Origin: JASJCL01 sp050291585
GTDB taxonomy: Bacteria > Desulfobacterota > Desulfobacteria > Desulfobacterales > Desulfosarcinaceae
Assembly (NCBI GenBank): GCA_050291585.1
Contig: JBNKKA010000005.1
Coordinates: 1 to 54,640 of the forward strand
Length of the DNA stretch: 54,640 nt
Direction: 5' to 3'
The position numbers were made by a program, and so were the translations under genes. The notes beneath the pieces are model-generated. The model made no database searches. It had not been told where the DNA came from and saw nothing but the letters and a program-made list of their open reading frames with translations. Within the stretch, counting starts at the first letter, position 1. Each line of letters opens with the position of its first letter. Of this stretch, positions 15,718 to 24,560 are shown one piece after another.

Positions 15718-17739
15718 ATGCAATTTTTTAAAAAAGAAGAAAAAAAAGAGCTGCCAGCCAGTGAATCCGATACGTTGCGGCGTTCTGTCTTAGGGGCTGG
15801 GATGCCACCCGAGATTGAAACTGCGACCTTGAAAGAGGTGGAGCGGCTATCAATTGCGGCACCCGGCAGCGCCGAGCACACCATCGGCATCAACTACATC
15901 GACTATCTGACCCACTTGCCTTGGAATCGGACCAGTGAAGATTGCCTCGACCTCCAGACAGCCAAGGATATCCTGGATTCTGAGCACGACGGCCTTTCTG
16001 AAATTAAAAATCGGGTGTTAGAACATCTGGCCGTGAAAATTTTACAGGCTGAAAGGCAACATAGAATCCTTGTCGTCGATGATGAGAAGATTACGCGCAT
16101 GAATTTGAATCATGTGCTGACCAAAGAGGGCTACGCAGTTGAAACGGCTGCCAATGGGATGGAAGCCATCGGTTTTCTGGAAAACCAGGCGTTTGATGTC
16201 GTCATTACCGATCTAAAAATGGAGGAGGTCGATGGCATTCAAGTGCTTGAAAAAGCTAAGGCAGAAAACCCGGACACCGAGGTGATTGTGATTACGGGAT
16301 ATGCAACCGTTCCGGCAGCCGTTTCGGCGATGCAGAAGGGCTCCTATCACTTTCTGGCAAAGCCTTTGAAATTGGACGAGATCAGGGCAACGGTGCTAAG
16401 GGCTTTGACCCCCAAGCGGGCCCAACTGCAGAATCGGGGGCCGGTACTGTGTTTTGTGGGTCCACCGGGAACCGGAAAGACATCTTTAGGGGTGTCCATC
16501 GCCAGGAGTATGCAACGGCGTTTTGTGCGCATCTCCCTTGCCGGGATGAAGGACGAAGCCCAGCTTCGGGGGCATCGGCGCAGCTATGTGGGGGCCCTGC
16601 CAGGCCGCATCATCCAGGAGATCCGTCGCTGCGAGACCAACAACCCCGTGCTGATGCTGGACGAGCTGGACAAAATCAGCCTTGATTTCAAAGGCGATCC
16701 TGCAGCTGCTCTGCTCGAAGTGCTGGACCCGCAGCAGAATACGCATTTTATGGACCACTATCTGGATCTGCCATTTGATCTGTCCAAAGTGATGTTTATC
16801 GCCACGGCCAATACCGTCGATGCTATACCTGAAGCACTGCTGGACCGGCTGGAGGTGTTACGACTGTCCGGATACACGGAAAGGGAAAAAACCACCATTG
16901 CCTCCAACCACCTCATCCCGCGCGCTGTGGAAGCAAACGGCCTCAACCCGGAGCTTATCTCATTTTCCCAGGACGCCATCGTCAAGGTCGTTCGTGAATA
17001 CACCCGTGAGGCCGGCCTGCGCGATCTTCAGCGGCAAATCGATAGCTTATGCCGAAAAATCGCCCATAGAAAAATCGATCAACAGGAAACCAAAGGCCCT
17101 GTGACCGTCTCCGCCGAACTGGTTGAAGATCTGTTGGGCCCCCGTCGTTTCTTTTTCGAAGTCACCCAGGCAACAGATCGGATTGGGGTCGCTACCGGGC
17201 TGGCCTGGACGCATACCGGTGGAGAAATTGTCTTCATCGAGGCCACAAAGATGAGAGGAAGCAATCAGTTGATCCTGACGGGATCACTCGGGACAGTGAT
17301 GAAAGAATCGGCACAGGCGGCAATGAGTTACATCCGCAGCCATGTGGACGCCTTCGACATTCCGGAGGCTTTTTTCGAGACGCATGATATTCACATCCAC
17401 ATCCCGGCGGGGGCGATTCCCAAGGATGGAACCTCTGCCGGGCTTGCCATTGCCGTGGCCCTGCTATCCATCATTACAGGGCAGCCCTGTCGCCGTGAGG
17501 CGGCCATGACCGGAGAATTGACCCTGACCGGCCGAATCCTGCCGGTAGGCGGTATCAAAGAAAAACTGCTCGCGGCCCACCGCGCAGGTGTTCAGACTGT
17601 CATTTTGCCTGCCAAAAATGTTGCCAATCTGGTGGAGATACCAGATGAAATTAAAAATGCGCTAAAAATCATTCCCATTTCGGAACTCTCCCAAGCCCTC
17701 GGAGAGATCCTCTCCCCTCCGGGAATCAATGCGGCTTAG
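15718..17739 (+). CDS. Lon-type ATP-dependent protease with inserted receiver domain
   Basis: A 673-residue protein. It lacks the ~200-residue Lon N-terminal substrate domain. Residues ~55-109 are the Lon helical segment (INYIDYLTHLPW, LEHLAVKIL) that normally runs straight into the ATPase. Here residues ~115-232 are instead a complete receiver domain (D121/D122, phosphoacceptor D165, T193, K215). Then follow the AAA+ module with Walker A GPPGTGKT (248-255) and Walker B LMLDELDK (D315, E316), and the Lon protease domain with catalytic dyad S573 (PKDGTSAG) and K614 (GGIKEK). All catalytic residues are present. Phosphorylation of D165 would be expected to gate proteolysis (inference). AGGA eight bases before the ATG supports the start. 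The receiver resembles that of the NtrC-type regulator at 7791-9152. Confidence 0.93.
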   Translation: MQFFKKEEKKELPASESDTLRRSVLGAGMPPEIETATLKEVERLSIAAPGSAEHTIGINYIDYLTHLPWNRTSEDCLDLQTAKDILDSEHDGLSEIKNRVLEHLAVKILQAERQHRILVVDDEKITRMNLNHVLTKEGYAVETAANGMEAIGFLENQAFDVVITDLKMEEVDGIQVLEKAKAENPDTEVIVITGYATVPAAVSAMQKGSYHFLAKPLKLDEIRATVLRALTPKRAQLQNRGPVLCFVGPPGTGKTSLGVSIARSMQRRFVRISLAGMKDEAQLRGHRRSYVGALPGRIIQEIRRCETNNPVLMLDELDKISLDFKGDPAAALLEVLDPQQNTHFMDHYLDLPFDLSKVMFIATANTVDAIPEALLDRLEVLRLSGYTEREKTTIASNHLIPRAVEANGLNPELISFSQDAIVKVVREYTREAGLRDLQRQIDSLCRKIAHRKIDQQETKGPVTVSAELVEDLLGPRRFFFEVTQATDRIGVATGLAWTHTGGEIVFIEATKMRGSNQLILTGSLGTVMKESAQAAMSYIRSHVDAFDIPEAFFETHDIHIHIPAGAIPKDGTSAGLAIAVALLSIITGQPCRREAAMTGELTLTGRILPVGGIKEKLLAAHRAGVQTVILPAKNVANLVEIPDEIKNALKIIPISELSQALGEILSPPGINAA

Positions 17740-18027
17740 TGCTTTGAGCCATATTCCGATGGAGTTTCAGGCAGCTTTGAGGGTGGAGATGAAACGGGTT
17801 GGCAGAAGCTCACAACACGGGTTCCGCCCTCATCCCGAGGCTTTCTTATGGTCGGGTCCCGCACATGCCATTGTATTTGTGACTCGCCCACGCCGATGTC
17901 CAAAACAAAACTGAACCGCCATCGCATGAAGGCGATGGCGGTTCATTTTTGATGCGGCCGAACGCAAACCAAACTGCAAGTCGGCTGACTTTACACTATA
18001 GGGTTTATGCTTGCCGGTTCGCCAGGT
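17740..18027. other. Convergent intergenic region
   Basis: Between the receiver-Lon gene and the DASS transporter. Apart from the terminator at 17912-17950 nothing is recognised. Confidence 0.5.
17912..17950. terminator. Bidirectional intrinsic terminator
   Basis: A 14-bp perfect stem (TGAACCGCCATCGC, 17912-17925, with 17932-17945) and a six-base loop, followed by TTTTT on the plus strand. On the minus strand the hairpin is followed by a T-rich run as well. It serves both the Lon-like gene and the convergent DASS transporter gene. Confidence 0.9.
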
Positions 18028-19644
18028 TTAGAATGGCCAGGGAGCGATGGGATCCCAAACCGGAAGTCCCAGGAAAGCATACCACGGTGCCATCACCAGG
18101 ATCGTGTAAGCGATGGCGATAAGAACGGACATCCAGCCGAGCTTAAAATAGTCCCTCATCGAGAAGGTCCCGGTTCCATAGGCAATAACTGCCGCAGTCA
18201 GCTGTGTGGGCATCAGGTAGGCATAGGTGTCCGCATTGGCCACCAGCATGGTAAATGCGGCGGCGTTCAAGTGCAACTTGGGCGCCAATGCCAGTAGGAT
18301 GGGGGCAAGGACCGTTATCGCCGCAATGTTGGAGAGCATCCCAATCCGGATCATCTGGGTTCCCGCAAGGATTAATAGCATCATCATCCACCAGCTATGG
18401 CCTGCGACTATCGGATGGATATATGCAGCCAGCCAGTCGGCGAGACCCGAAGACCCCATGACCTTGGACATTGATAAGGCACCGCAGAGCATTACCCAGG
18501 TTCCCCAGATGGTGCGATCCTGTATCTGCTTCCATTTAATGCTCAGAAGACCGGGCGAAAACATGACCATGATCCCGATCAGAATGGCCATGGCGGTATG
18601 GAGATTATGCACCGTGCGTTGGGTGACCCATAGCAGAGAGACAAGGGCGAACACGGCCAGGATGATGTAATCCTGCCAAGTCATGGGCGGAATTTTTTCA
18701 CTCATTTTTACAATCCGCTCGCGTCCCCCCGGAATTACAATCCGGTGTGTCTTCAACTGCGAATTGACCCACCAGTTGGTAAGGACGAACATACCGAGAT
18801 ATGGCACTTGGAGGATGAACCAGTCGATATAGGAAACGGATATGTTGAGCTGAGTGTGGAGCAACCCAACAATAATCAGGTTGGGTACGTGGGCCGTCAT
18901 GATCATGATGCCGCTGATCATGGCGCCATAGACGATGGATTGAATGACGATGGCCTTTTTGGCCTCACGTTCCTCGGGTGTGTCACCGAACAGACCGAGC
19001 ACGCCATTTACGACTGGCAGCATGGTGGCCGCCCGGGCATTGGCAGCGGGCAGGATCAGTGACAAGATGACGTTGAAACCGAACAAGGTCCAGATAACGC
19101 CACCCACACGCGTGATTTTCGCCCGTTTCATCAGTCCGACGGCAATGCGCCGGTCAATGCCCGATACCATCATAAGCGCTGCAAAGATGAATGCAGCCAG
19201 ACAGAGTAGGGCGACGGGTTGGGAGAATGCCACGGCCGCATGCTTGATGTGTTTAACCGCTCCAGTCAGCGCCAACAAAGCTGGAATCATCAGACCTGTC
19301 ATTGAAATGGGGATGGCCTCGGTCAGCCAGATGGTACAAGCCCAGACCATCACCGCAAGACAGGCACGACCTTGACTGCTGAGTGCGGTGACGGTGCCGT
19401 CATTCCCTGTAATATCAGGCAGAGGAACGACAAAGAGAAAGAGAAACAATAGAAGCCAGGCACTCAAGAAACCACCCAAAACCATTTTGGGAGATCCGTC
19501 GCCGGCCCTGATGTTTGCCGTGATATAATCAAAAAACCCCGTTAAACTGGCGCCCCTTGCCTCGGCTCCTGCGGAGGATGCCTCCGGGAAAAGCACGCCG
19601 GGGCCTAATCCAGTCTCCTTGACGCCTTCACCTTGTGCTTTCAT
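18028..19644 (-). CDS. DASS-family (SLC13/CitT-type) sodium:dicarboxylate or sulfate symporter
   Basis: A 538-residue membrane protein with a ~55-residue soluble N terminus and about 12 hydrophobic segments. WLTEAIPISMTGLMIPALLAL and the later NADTYAYLMPTQLTAAVIAYG match the two SNT-type repeats of divalent anion:Na+ symporters. Its ATG overlaps the stop codon of the sulfotransferase gene (4-base overlap), so the two are translationally coupled. GGAGG lies upstream. Possible substrates are sulfate, dicarboxylates or a sulfonated compound. Coupling to a sulfotransferase makes a sulfated or sulfonated substrate attractive but unproven. Confidence 0.88.
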   Translation of the reverse strand: MKAQGEGVKETGLGPGVLFPEASSAGAEARGASLTGFFDYITANIRAGDGSPKMVLGGFLSAWLLLFLFLFVVPLPDITGNDGTVTALSSQGRACLAVMVWACTIWLTEAIPISMTGLMIPALLALTGAVKHIKHAAVAFSQPVALLCLAAFIFAALMMVSGIDRRIAVGLMKRAKITRVGGVIWTLFGFNVILSLILPAANARAATMLPVVNGVLGLFGDTPEEREAKKAIVIQSIVYGAMISGIMIMTAHVPNLIIVGLLHTQLNISVSYIDWFILQVPYLGMFVLTNWWVNSQLKTHRIVIPGGRERIVKMSEKIPPMTWQDYIILAVFALVSLLWVTQRTVHNLHTAMAILIGIMVMFSPGLLSIKWKQIQDRTIWGTWVMLCGALSMSKVMGSSGLADWLAAYIHPIVAGHSWWMMMLLILAGTQMIRIGMLSNIAAITVLAPILLALAPKLHLNAAAFTMLVANADTYAYLMPTQLTAAVIAYGTGTFSMRDYFKLGWMSVLIAIAYTILVMAPWYAFLGLPVWDPIAPWPF

Positions 19645-20783
19645 CGTGTATACCTCCGTTTAATACAGAAATGTTTTTTCCACTCCAGCCAAGCCCTGTA
19701 TCCCACGATGATCTCTTCGTCAGGATGCCCCACCGGAAACTCCCTTGGATCATCCTCCTCGCACCATATCCCCCGTTTTTTACGTGCTTCCCTCTGATCA
19801 ACGAGCCAGTCGCGATAGCTTTCAAAGAGAATATGTCCGCCTGGTCCATCCAGACGGCTGCAGCGAATGCGGCCGTCCCATTCTTTCATCAGCGCCAACT
19901 CTTTATCCGATATCTCAAGTGGTTCCGTATCGAGATCATATCCATACCTCCGGTGGGTATCTCCCGCAAGGGTCGCATAGACGCCCTGCTCATAAAGACT
20001 CAGATGTTCTTTGTAAATTCCGACATACCGATCGGAGACGGCATGACCCAGAGGTGCATGGTCTCGCTGTTTGCCGCGTTTTTTTCCGATGTCTGTTTTA
20101 TGGAATTCAAGCATTTGGGGGGCATAATCCTCCCCCAGGAACTCGCAGATTTTGCCTAGCTCCTTTTCCGGTTCCCGGCACAAGCGTTCATATTTGACGT
20201 CCAGCCAGGTAGTGGCGTCGTATTTCTCCCTGAAAGGTTGCACATAGGAATTGGCCTGCGCCCAGGTATAGGCGGCGCCCCAGATATTGCCCGCACCAAA
20301 GGCGGATGCCATGCTTGTCACCGCCGCGTCCCTGCCATCACGAACAATGAAGATAAACTGGGCGTTTGGAAAACAATCAAGTATCTGTGGCACGAAGTAC
20401 AGATTGTTGGGTGTTTTTTGTCCCCAGCGCGGTTTTCCCCCATTTTCTCTGAGATAGAGCTGATGCATCGCTTCATAGATACCGGCAAAGCTGTCTTCTT
20501 TGGTCATGGCCAAAAGGGTATCCACGGCGGTGGCGGGAATGAGTTGCATTCCCCAGAGGGGTTCGTTGAGGCCGAACAACATCTCCTCAGCCAGAGTTTT
20601 GAGGTTTTCCTCCTGTGAAAGATCGCCATAGGTATGCCGCCACGGATAAATGCGGGGAAAGAGCCAGCCCACCTCAGGAATGGCGATGCGGGGGTGGCAT
20701 CCCAGCATCGCCATTAACAAGGTAGTGCCGGAACGTTCATAGCCGATGATAAAAATGGGTCTTTCTTCAAGTGTTATGGGCAT
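19641..20783 (-). CDS. PAPS-dependent sulfotransferase family protein
   Basis: A 380-residue protein. PIFIIGYERSGTTLLMAML (residues ~9-27) is the 5'-phosphosulfate loop, and FIVRDGRDAAVTSMASAFG is the 3'-phosphate motif with the conserved Arg/Ser. The ATG at 20783 is chosen because GGAGGAG precedes it; the longer frame would add 38 unrelated residues. It would transfer sulfate from PAPS to a hydroxyl or amine acceptor in the cytoplasm. It overlaps the downstream DASS transporter gene. The acceptor is unknown. Confidence 0.85.
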   Translation of the reverse strand: MPITLEERPIFIIGYERSGTTLLMAMLGCHPRIAIPEVGWLFPRIYPWRHTYGDLSQEENLKTLAEEMLFGLNEPLWGMQLIPATAVDTLLAMTKEDSFAGIYEAMHQLYLRENGGKPRWGQKTPNNLYFVPQILDCFPNAQFIFIVRDGRDAAVTSMASAFGAGNIWGAAYTWAQANSYVQPFREKYDATTWLDVKYERLCREPEKELGKICEFLGEDYAPQMLEFHKTDIGKKRGKQRDHAPLGHAVSDRYVGIYKEHLSLYEQGVYATLAGDTHRRYGYDLDTEPLEISDKELALMKEWDGRIRCSRLDGPGGHILFESYRDWLVDQREARKKRGIWCEEDDPREFPVGHPDEEIIVGYRAWLEWKKHFCIKRRYTR

Positions 20784-21071
20784 GGATCTCCTCCACTGTA
20801 GTTTGTACCCATCCTGCAACGCTGAATCTCGCCGGAGTTCAAGGCGGGGGAGATTCACCATTTCAGAATGGACACTGATTTGGCCGCAACTCCGCATCCA
20901 CGGCCTTCTTTTGAGTATGGAGGTATCCTATTTAAAAACCGCAATATGTGCGGCTGCCCAGACGACAGATCAGGGGTTTTTTGAGTACAAAAGACGGGTC
21001 GTACGGGAACATTGATTGTGTTCCCGGGAGGACAATTTATAAACGCGGCAGGGCGGTGCAAGGAGGGACCA
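20784..21071. promoter_or_regulatory. Upstream region of the sulfotransferase operon with two dyads
   Basis: CGGGAACA (21004-21011) and TGTTCCCG (21019-21026) form an 8-bp perfect inverted repeat around a 7-base centre, an operator-like spacing. A second hairpin has arms about 20823-20833 and 20842-20857 (TGAATCTC/GAGATTCA core) and falls in the leader of the sulfotransferase transcript. The neighbouring Crp/Fnr gene could act here, but the dyad is not a standard TTGAT-N4-ATCAA or TGTGA-N6-TCACA site. Confidence 0.35.
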
Positions 21072-21764
21072 TCAGTAGCCGGCTATTTCGCGCAGATTTT
21101 CCGGATCAGGGATGGTTATGATACCGTTAATATAGGCTATATAGCCTTTTTCTTTGAAATAGTTGATTATTTCGGTAACCGTGGATCGCGTGGCGCCGAT
21201 CATATTCGCCATTTCCTGGTGGGTCAGTTTGTAGCCGATGGTATCCTCGGTGGCGCATTGGCCGTGGAGGGCTGACAGTTTAAGCAAAAGGAAGGCGAGC
21301 CGTTCACTGATATCCTGAATGGCCAAGCTCTGGATGGCTCGATGGGCCTGGCGTAAGCGTTGGCCCAGAATGCTGAAAACCCCGGTGGCAAATTCCGGGT
21401 TTTTGCGAATGAGTTGGGTGAAATAGTCTCTTTCCAGACCCAAAATGTTGGAATCTTCCATCGCCTCGGCATAGACTTCGCGCCGCTCCCCGCCGCAGAC
21501 TTCCGCCAAGCCAAACAGGGAACCGGGATGACAAAAACGGAAAATAACCTCTTTTCCGGATTCTGAAATATTGTATATTTTAACCCGACCGGCTTCAATA
21601 TAGTAAATCAAGTTTGTCGGGTCACCAGGAGAGTGGATGATGGAATGTTTATGATAAAAACGCTGGTAGGCCTTTTCAAGAAAGAACTTTTTCTCATCTT
21701 CAACAAGGCAATCCATGAGACTGGATTCGTCTAACAACAGTGTTTCGCGCGGGTCCTTCATCAT
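21072..21764 (-). CDS. Crp/Fnr-family transcription regulator
   Basis: A 230-residue protein with a cyclic-nucleotide-binding-like beta barrel (residues ~25-140) and a winged helix (~150-225, LTHQEMANMIGATRSTVTEI is the recognition helix-turn-helix). No N-terminal cysteine cluster is present, so it is not an oxygen-sensing Fe-S FNR. Two adjacent ATGs leave the first residue ambiguous. It is separated by 288 bases from the sulfotransferase/transporter pair on the same strand and may control it. The effector is unknown. Confidence 0.9.
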   Translation of the reverse strand: MMKDPRETLLLDESSLMDCLVEDEKKFFLEKAYQRFYHKHSIIHSPGDPTNLIYYIEAGRVKIYNISESGKEVIFRFCHPGSLFGLAEVCGGERREVYAEAMEDSNILGLERDYFTQLIRKNPEFATGVFSILGQRLRQAHRAIQSLAIQDISERLAFLLLKLSALHGQCATEDTIGYKLTHQEMANMIGATRSTVTEIINYFKEKGYIAYINGIITIPDPENLREIAGY

Positions 21765-22117
21765 CGGCTCAATTCATTGGAAAACAGAAATGTCCGCTGG
21801 GCCCGATGCACTGCGGCGCCAAGGAAATTTCGAATGGTAAGGTACTATTGATGGGAACTTGCTGTTTGTCAACGAAAAAACGATCGAAAACCCAGGAAAT
21901 TGGCCTGTTCGCAGACACAGGACTGCAATCCTCGCTGAATAATATGGTTAACCGACTAAGCCTTGCTGCACGAGTTGATTTCTTGTATCGGGTAACATTG
22001 AGGCGGGGAGGATCGAATTTGGAACTGACACAATAATCATTGCATCTTAGTGATGGGGATGGCATCTCACTCTCAACTGCTTCACAAATTGAGAATGCCG
22101 ACATTTTAGGAGTGACA
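21765..22117. other. Divergent intergenic region
   Basis: Lies between the Crp/Fnr gene (minus) and a hypothetical gene (plus). AGGAGT just before 22118 is the ribosome binding site of the latter. I see no conserved gene, terminator or clear operator in the rest. Confidence 0.4.
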
Positions 22118-22636
22118 ATGGACTACGAAGCCTTGACCCGTTTATGGAAAGAGCAGAACACTTTATTCGAGACCTGGGAGAAGGATTTAGTCAAAAAAGC
22201 AGATGAACTAAGAGCCCATTTGGAGCGCGTTTTGGCGCCACCAGCGGAATCCTGGGAGGATCCCGAGACCGGGAAAAAAAGCCGTTACATCGATATAGTC
22301 GATATTTTAGAGGCGCAGACCCAGAGCGCCGAAGGGCTCTCAAACAAATCCTTAACCGATAATTATGAGCTCATCGTCGGCCTCAGCATTACCCTGGAGA
22401 ATGGATCCGACAGCCATCCGAAGTCGATCTACAAATTGCCCGTTGCCCTCAGGTATATTGACGAGGAATTGGAATACACCATCTTTGATATCGAAAAAGA
22501 GGAGTTCCTCGAATGGGAAAACGATATTGACCATTTTACGGAAGCCATTTTTGATCAATTGGAGAACTATTTCAGCTTCAACCCATACGTCGGCCCCCGT
22601 GACGATTTAAAAATAGGGTTTCTGAAAAAGCAATAG
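22118..22636 (+). CDS. Hypothetical acidic cytoplasmic protein
   Basis: A 172-residue protein, rich in Glu and Asp, without signal peptide or membrane segments. It has an N-terminal amphipathic helix region (MDYEALTRLWKEQNTLFETW) and a beta-rich middle (NYELIVGLSITLEN, YIDEELEYTIFDIE). No family recognised. The ATG at 22118 is chosen over 22040 because AGGAGT lies six bases upstream. It is flanked by oppositely oriented units, so it is probably monocistronic. Confidence 0.7.
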   Translation: MDYEALTRLWKEQNTLFETWEKDLVKKADELRAHLERVLAPPAESWEDPETGKKSRYIDIVDILEAQTQSAEGLSNKSLTDNYELIVGLSITLENGSDSHPKSIYKLPVALRYIDEELEYTIFDIEKEEFLEWENDIDHFTEAIFDQLENYFSFNPYVGPRDDLKIGFLKKQ

Positions 22637-22687
22637 AGACCATCCCCAATCCATCGGCAGTAATATACGAGTAGATAAATCCTTCTA

Positions 22688-23686
22688 TTAATCTCTAGCT
22701 CGCTCCTTGATCGCTTTGATGATCCCCAGGCAGGCCTGGTTGGCGTCGGCCACGATGGCCACGTCGGCCAGCTTCATCATGGTGGCGTTGGGGTTCTTAT
22801 TGATGGCGATGATGAGGTCGGCGGCAGTGATGGCGGCGGTGTGCTGGATGGCGCCGCTTACGCCGAATGATAGAAGTACTTTTGGTTTGATATTTTTCCC
22901 CGCCTGCCCGACCAGAGTGTCTTGGGACGCCCACTCGGAGTAGACCACGGGTCTGGTGGCGCCCACCTCCCCGCCCATGAGGGTGGCCAGTTCAAACAAC
23001 TTTTTGAATTTGCCTTTGCTGCCCATGCCGCGGCCCCCGCAGATGACGATGTCGGCATCTTCGATTTTCTGTTTTTTGGCGGGCCTGTGCTCCGAACGGA
23101 TGAGGCGGATTCTGTCTTTGGGCAGATCCTGGGGCAGTGGCAGGCAAAGGATATCTCCCGTTGCCGCATAGTCGTGGGACAGTTCCTGGAAGGTGCCTGG
23201 CCTCACGGTGGCCATTTGGGGGCGTTTGTGGGGGGTGATGATCTTCGCGATCAGGTTGCCGCCGAAGGCGGGCGCGATCTGAACCAGGAGTCCCTTTGCA
23301 TCGATCGCAAGGTCAATGCAGTCGGCGGTCAATCCGGTGGCGAGCTTCTTTGCGACCCTTGGCGCCAGTTCCTGGCCAAAGCGGGTGGCCCCCACCAGGA
23401 GGGTTTCCGGCCGGTGCTGCTCGGCCAGGCGGTGCAGGAGGCAGGCATAGGTCTCGATGGAGTAGGACGCCAGTGATGCATCGTCGATGACGTAGACCTT
23501 CTCTGCGCCATGGGCGATATACTCGCCCACATATTCGTCCACTTGGTGACCGAAAACCACGGCGCAGACCCTGCCGCCGGTGGTGGACGCCAGATCCACT
23601 GCCTTGGCGAGGATTTGGAGGGTGACGCGGTTCTGAAAGTAGTTGCGATAGTCCCCGAAAACCCAGATCTCTGCAGTCTGTTTCAT
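22688..23686 (-). CDS. etfA: Electron transfer flavoprotein alpha subunit
   Basis: A 332-residue ETF alpha subunit. The C-terminal FAD domain carries GRGMGSKGKFK, VGAS-like AT(R)PVVYSEW, GVSGAIQHTAA and INKNPNATMMKLADVAIVAD, all standard EtfA FAD-binding blocks. It overlaps etfB by four bases (ATGA) and lies downstream of it in an acyl-CoA dehydrogenase-etfB-etfA operon. It passes electrons from the dehydrogenase to a membrane quinone reductase or, in bifurcating forms, to ferredoxin. The sequence alone does not settle which. Confidence 0.95.
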   Translation of the reverse strand: MKQTAEIWVFGDYRNYFQNRVTLQILAKAVDLASTTGGRVCAVVFGHQVDEYVGEYIAHGAEKVYVIDDASLASYSIETYACLLHRLAEQHRPETLLVGATRFGQELAPRVAKKLATGLTADCIDLAIDAKGLLVQIAPAFGGNLIAKIITPHKRPQMATVRPGTFQELSHDYAATGDILCLPLPQDLPKDRIRLIRSEHRPAKKQKIEDADIVICGGRGMGSKGKFKKLFELATLMGGEVGATRPVVYSEWASQDTLVGQAGKNIKPKVLLSFGVSGAIQHTAAITAADLIIAINKNPNATMMKLADVAIVADANQACLGIIKAIKERARD

Positions 23687-24519
23687 TTTTCCCCGTCGTG
23701 CGCGTGGGTCTTAAGGTCTTTTCCCATGGCGCCGCTAATGACTTTTCCATAATCTTTGAATAGCTGATCGACGACCTTTTTGACGGCCCCTTTCAGCACG
23801 TGGTTGTCTTTGCGGGTGGCCGGTGAGTAAACGTCGATGATGTGCGTGGGTGACTCCCGGATGGCATTGAAATCTTCATCCAGTCCGAGTTGACGGGCGT
23901 CTACGTGGCAGATATCGGGATCGGCAAAGGCGGGCTCAACGCCATTGAGGGCCAGGTATCTGGGCGTATAGGCGGACAGATCGACGCTGATCAGCCCCGG
24001 CAGTTCCATCTGCATCACTTCGTAAAAATCATCCACATGGCGCTGGACCTGGACGGTGCCCGCCTCGACTTCGATGGCGCTGGCGTAAGTGATGGCCGGA
24101 ATATCGAGCGCTTCGGCCAATTGAGGCCCGACTTGGGCGGTTTCGCTGTCGCTGGTCTGACAGCCGCACAGGACTAGGTCGACGTCCGCACACTTCTTCT
24201 GAATAAAGCGCGCCAGTATGTGACTGGTTAAAAAGGTGTCCGCTCCGGCCATGCGTCTGTCAGTCAAGAGGACACCTTCATCGGCGCCCAGAGCTTTGGC
24301 CTGGTGCAGAATCTCCTCTGCCATGGGCGGGCCCATGGTGATGACGCGGATGTGGGCGGGCTGCTTCTCCTTGATCCGCAAAGCGGCTTCCAGGGCCCGT
24401 CTACTGGCGGGGTCCATCATCCCCTGGGCGGCCTCGCGCTTCAGGGTACCGGTCTTGGAATCCCAGGGCAGCTCCGAGACCATGGGCACTTGTTTGACAC
24501 ATACGATGATGTCTATCAT
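23683..24519 (-). CDS. etfB: Electron transfer flavoprotein beta subunit
   Basis: A 278-residue EtfB beginning MIDIIVCVKQVP, the typical first strand. RALEAALRIKE and a CGCQTSDSETAQVGPQLAE block match the ETF beta signature. The ATG at 24519 is better placed after GAGGTG than an upstream GTG at 24528. The gene follows the acyl-CoA dehydrogenase gene by about 40 bases and overlaps etfA. Confidence 0.95.
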   Translation of the reverse strand: MIDIIVCVKQVPMVSELPWDSKTGTLKREAAQGMMDPASRRALEAALRIKEKQPAHIRVITMGPPMAEEILHQAKALGADEGVLLTDRRMAGADTFLTSHILARFIQKKCADVDLVLCGCQTSDSETAQVGPQLAEALDIPAITYASAIEVEAGTVQVQRHVDDFYEVMQMELPGLISVDLSAYTPRYLALNGVEPAFADPDICHVDARQLGLDEDFNAIRESPTHIIDVYSPATRKDNHVLKGAVKKVVDQLFKDYGKVISGAMGKDLKTHAHDGEK

Positions 24520-24560
24520 CTGTTTCACCTCAATTGGCTGGACGGCACGATGGTCTTGGC

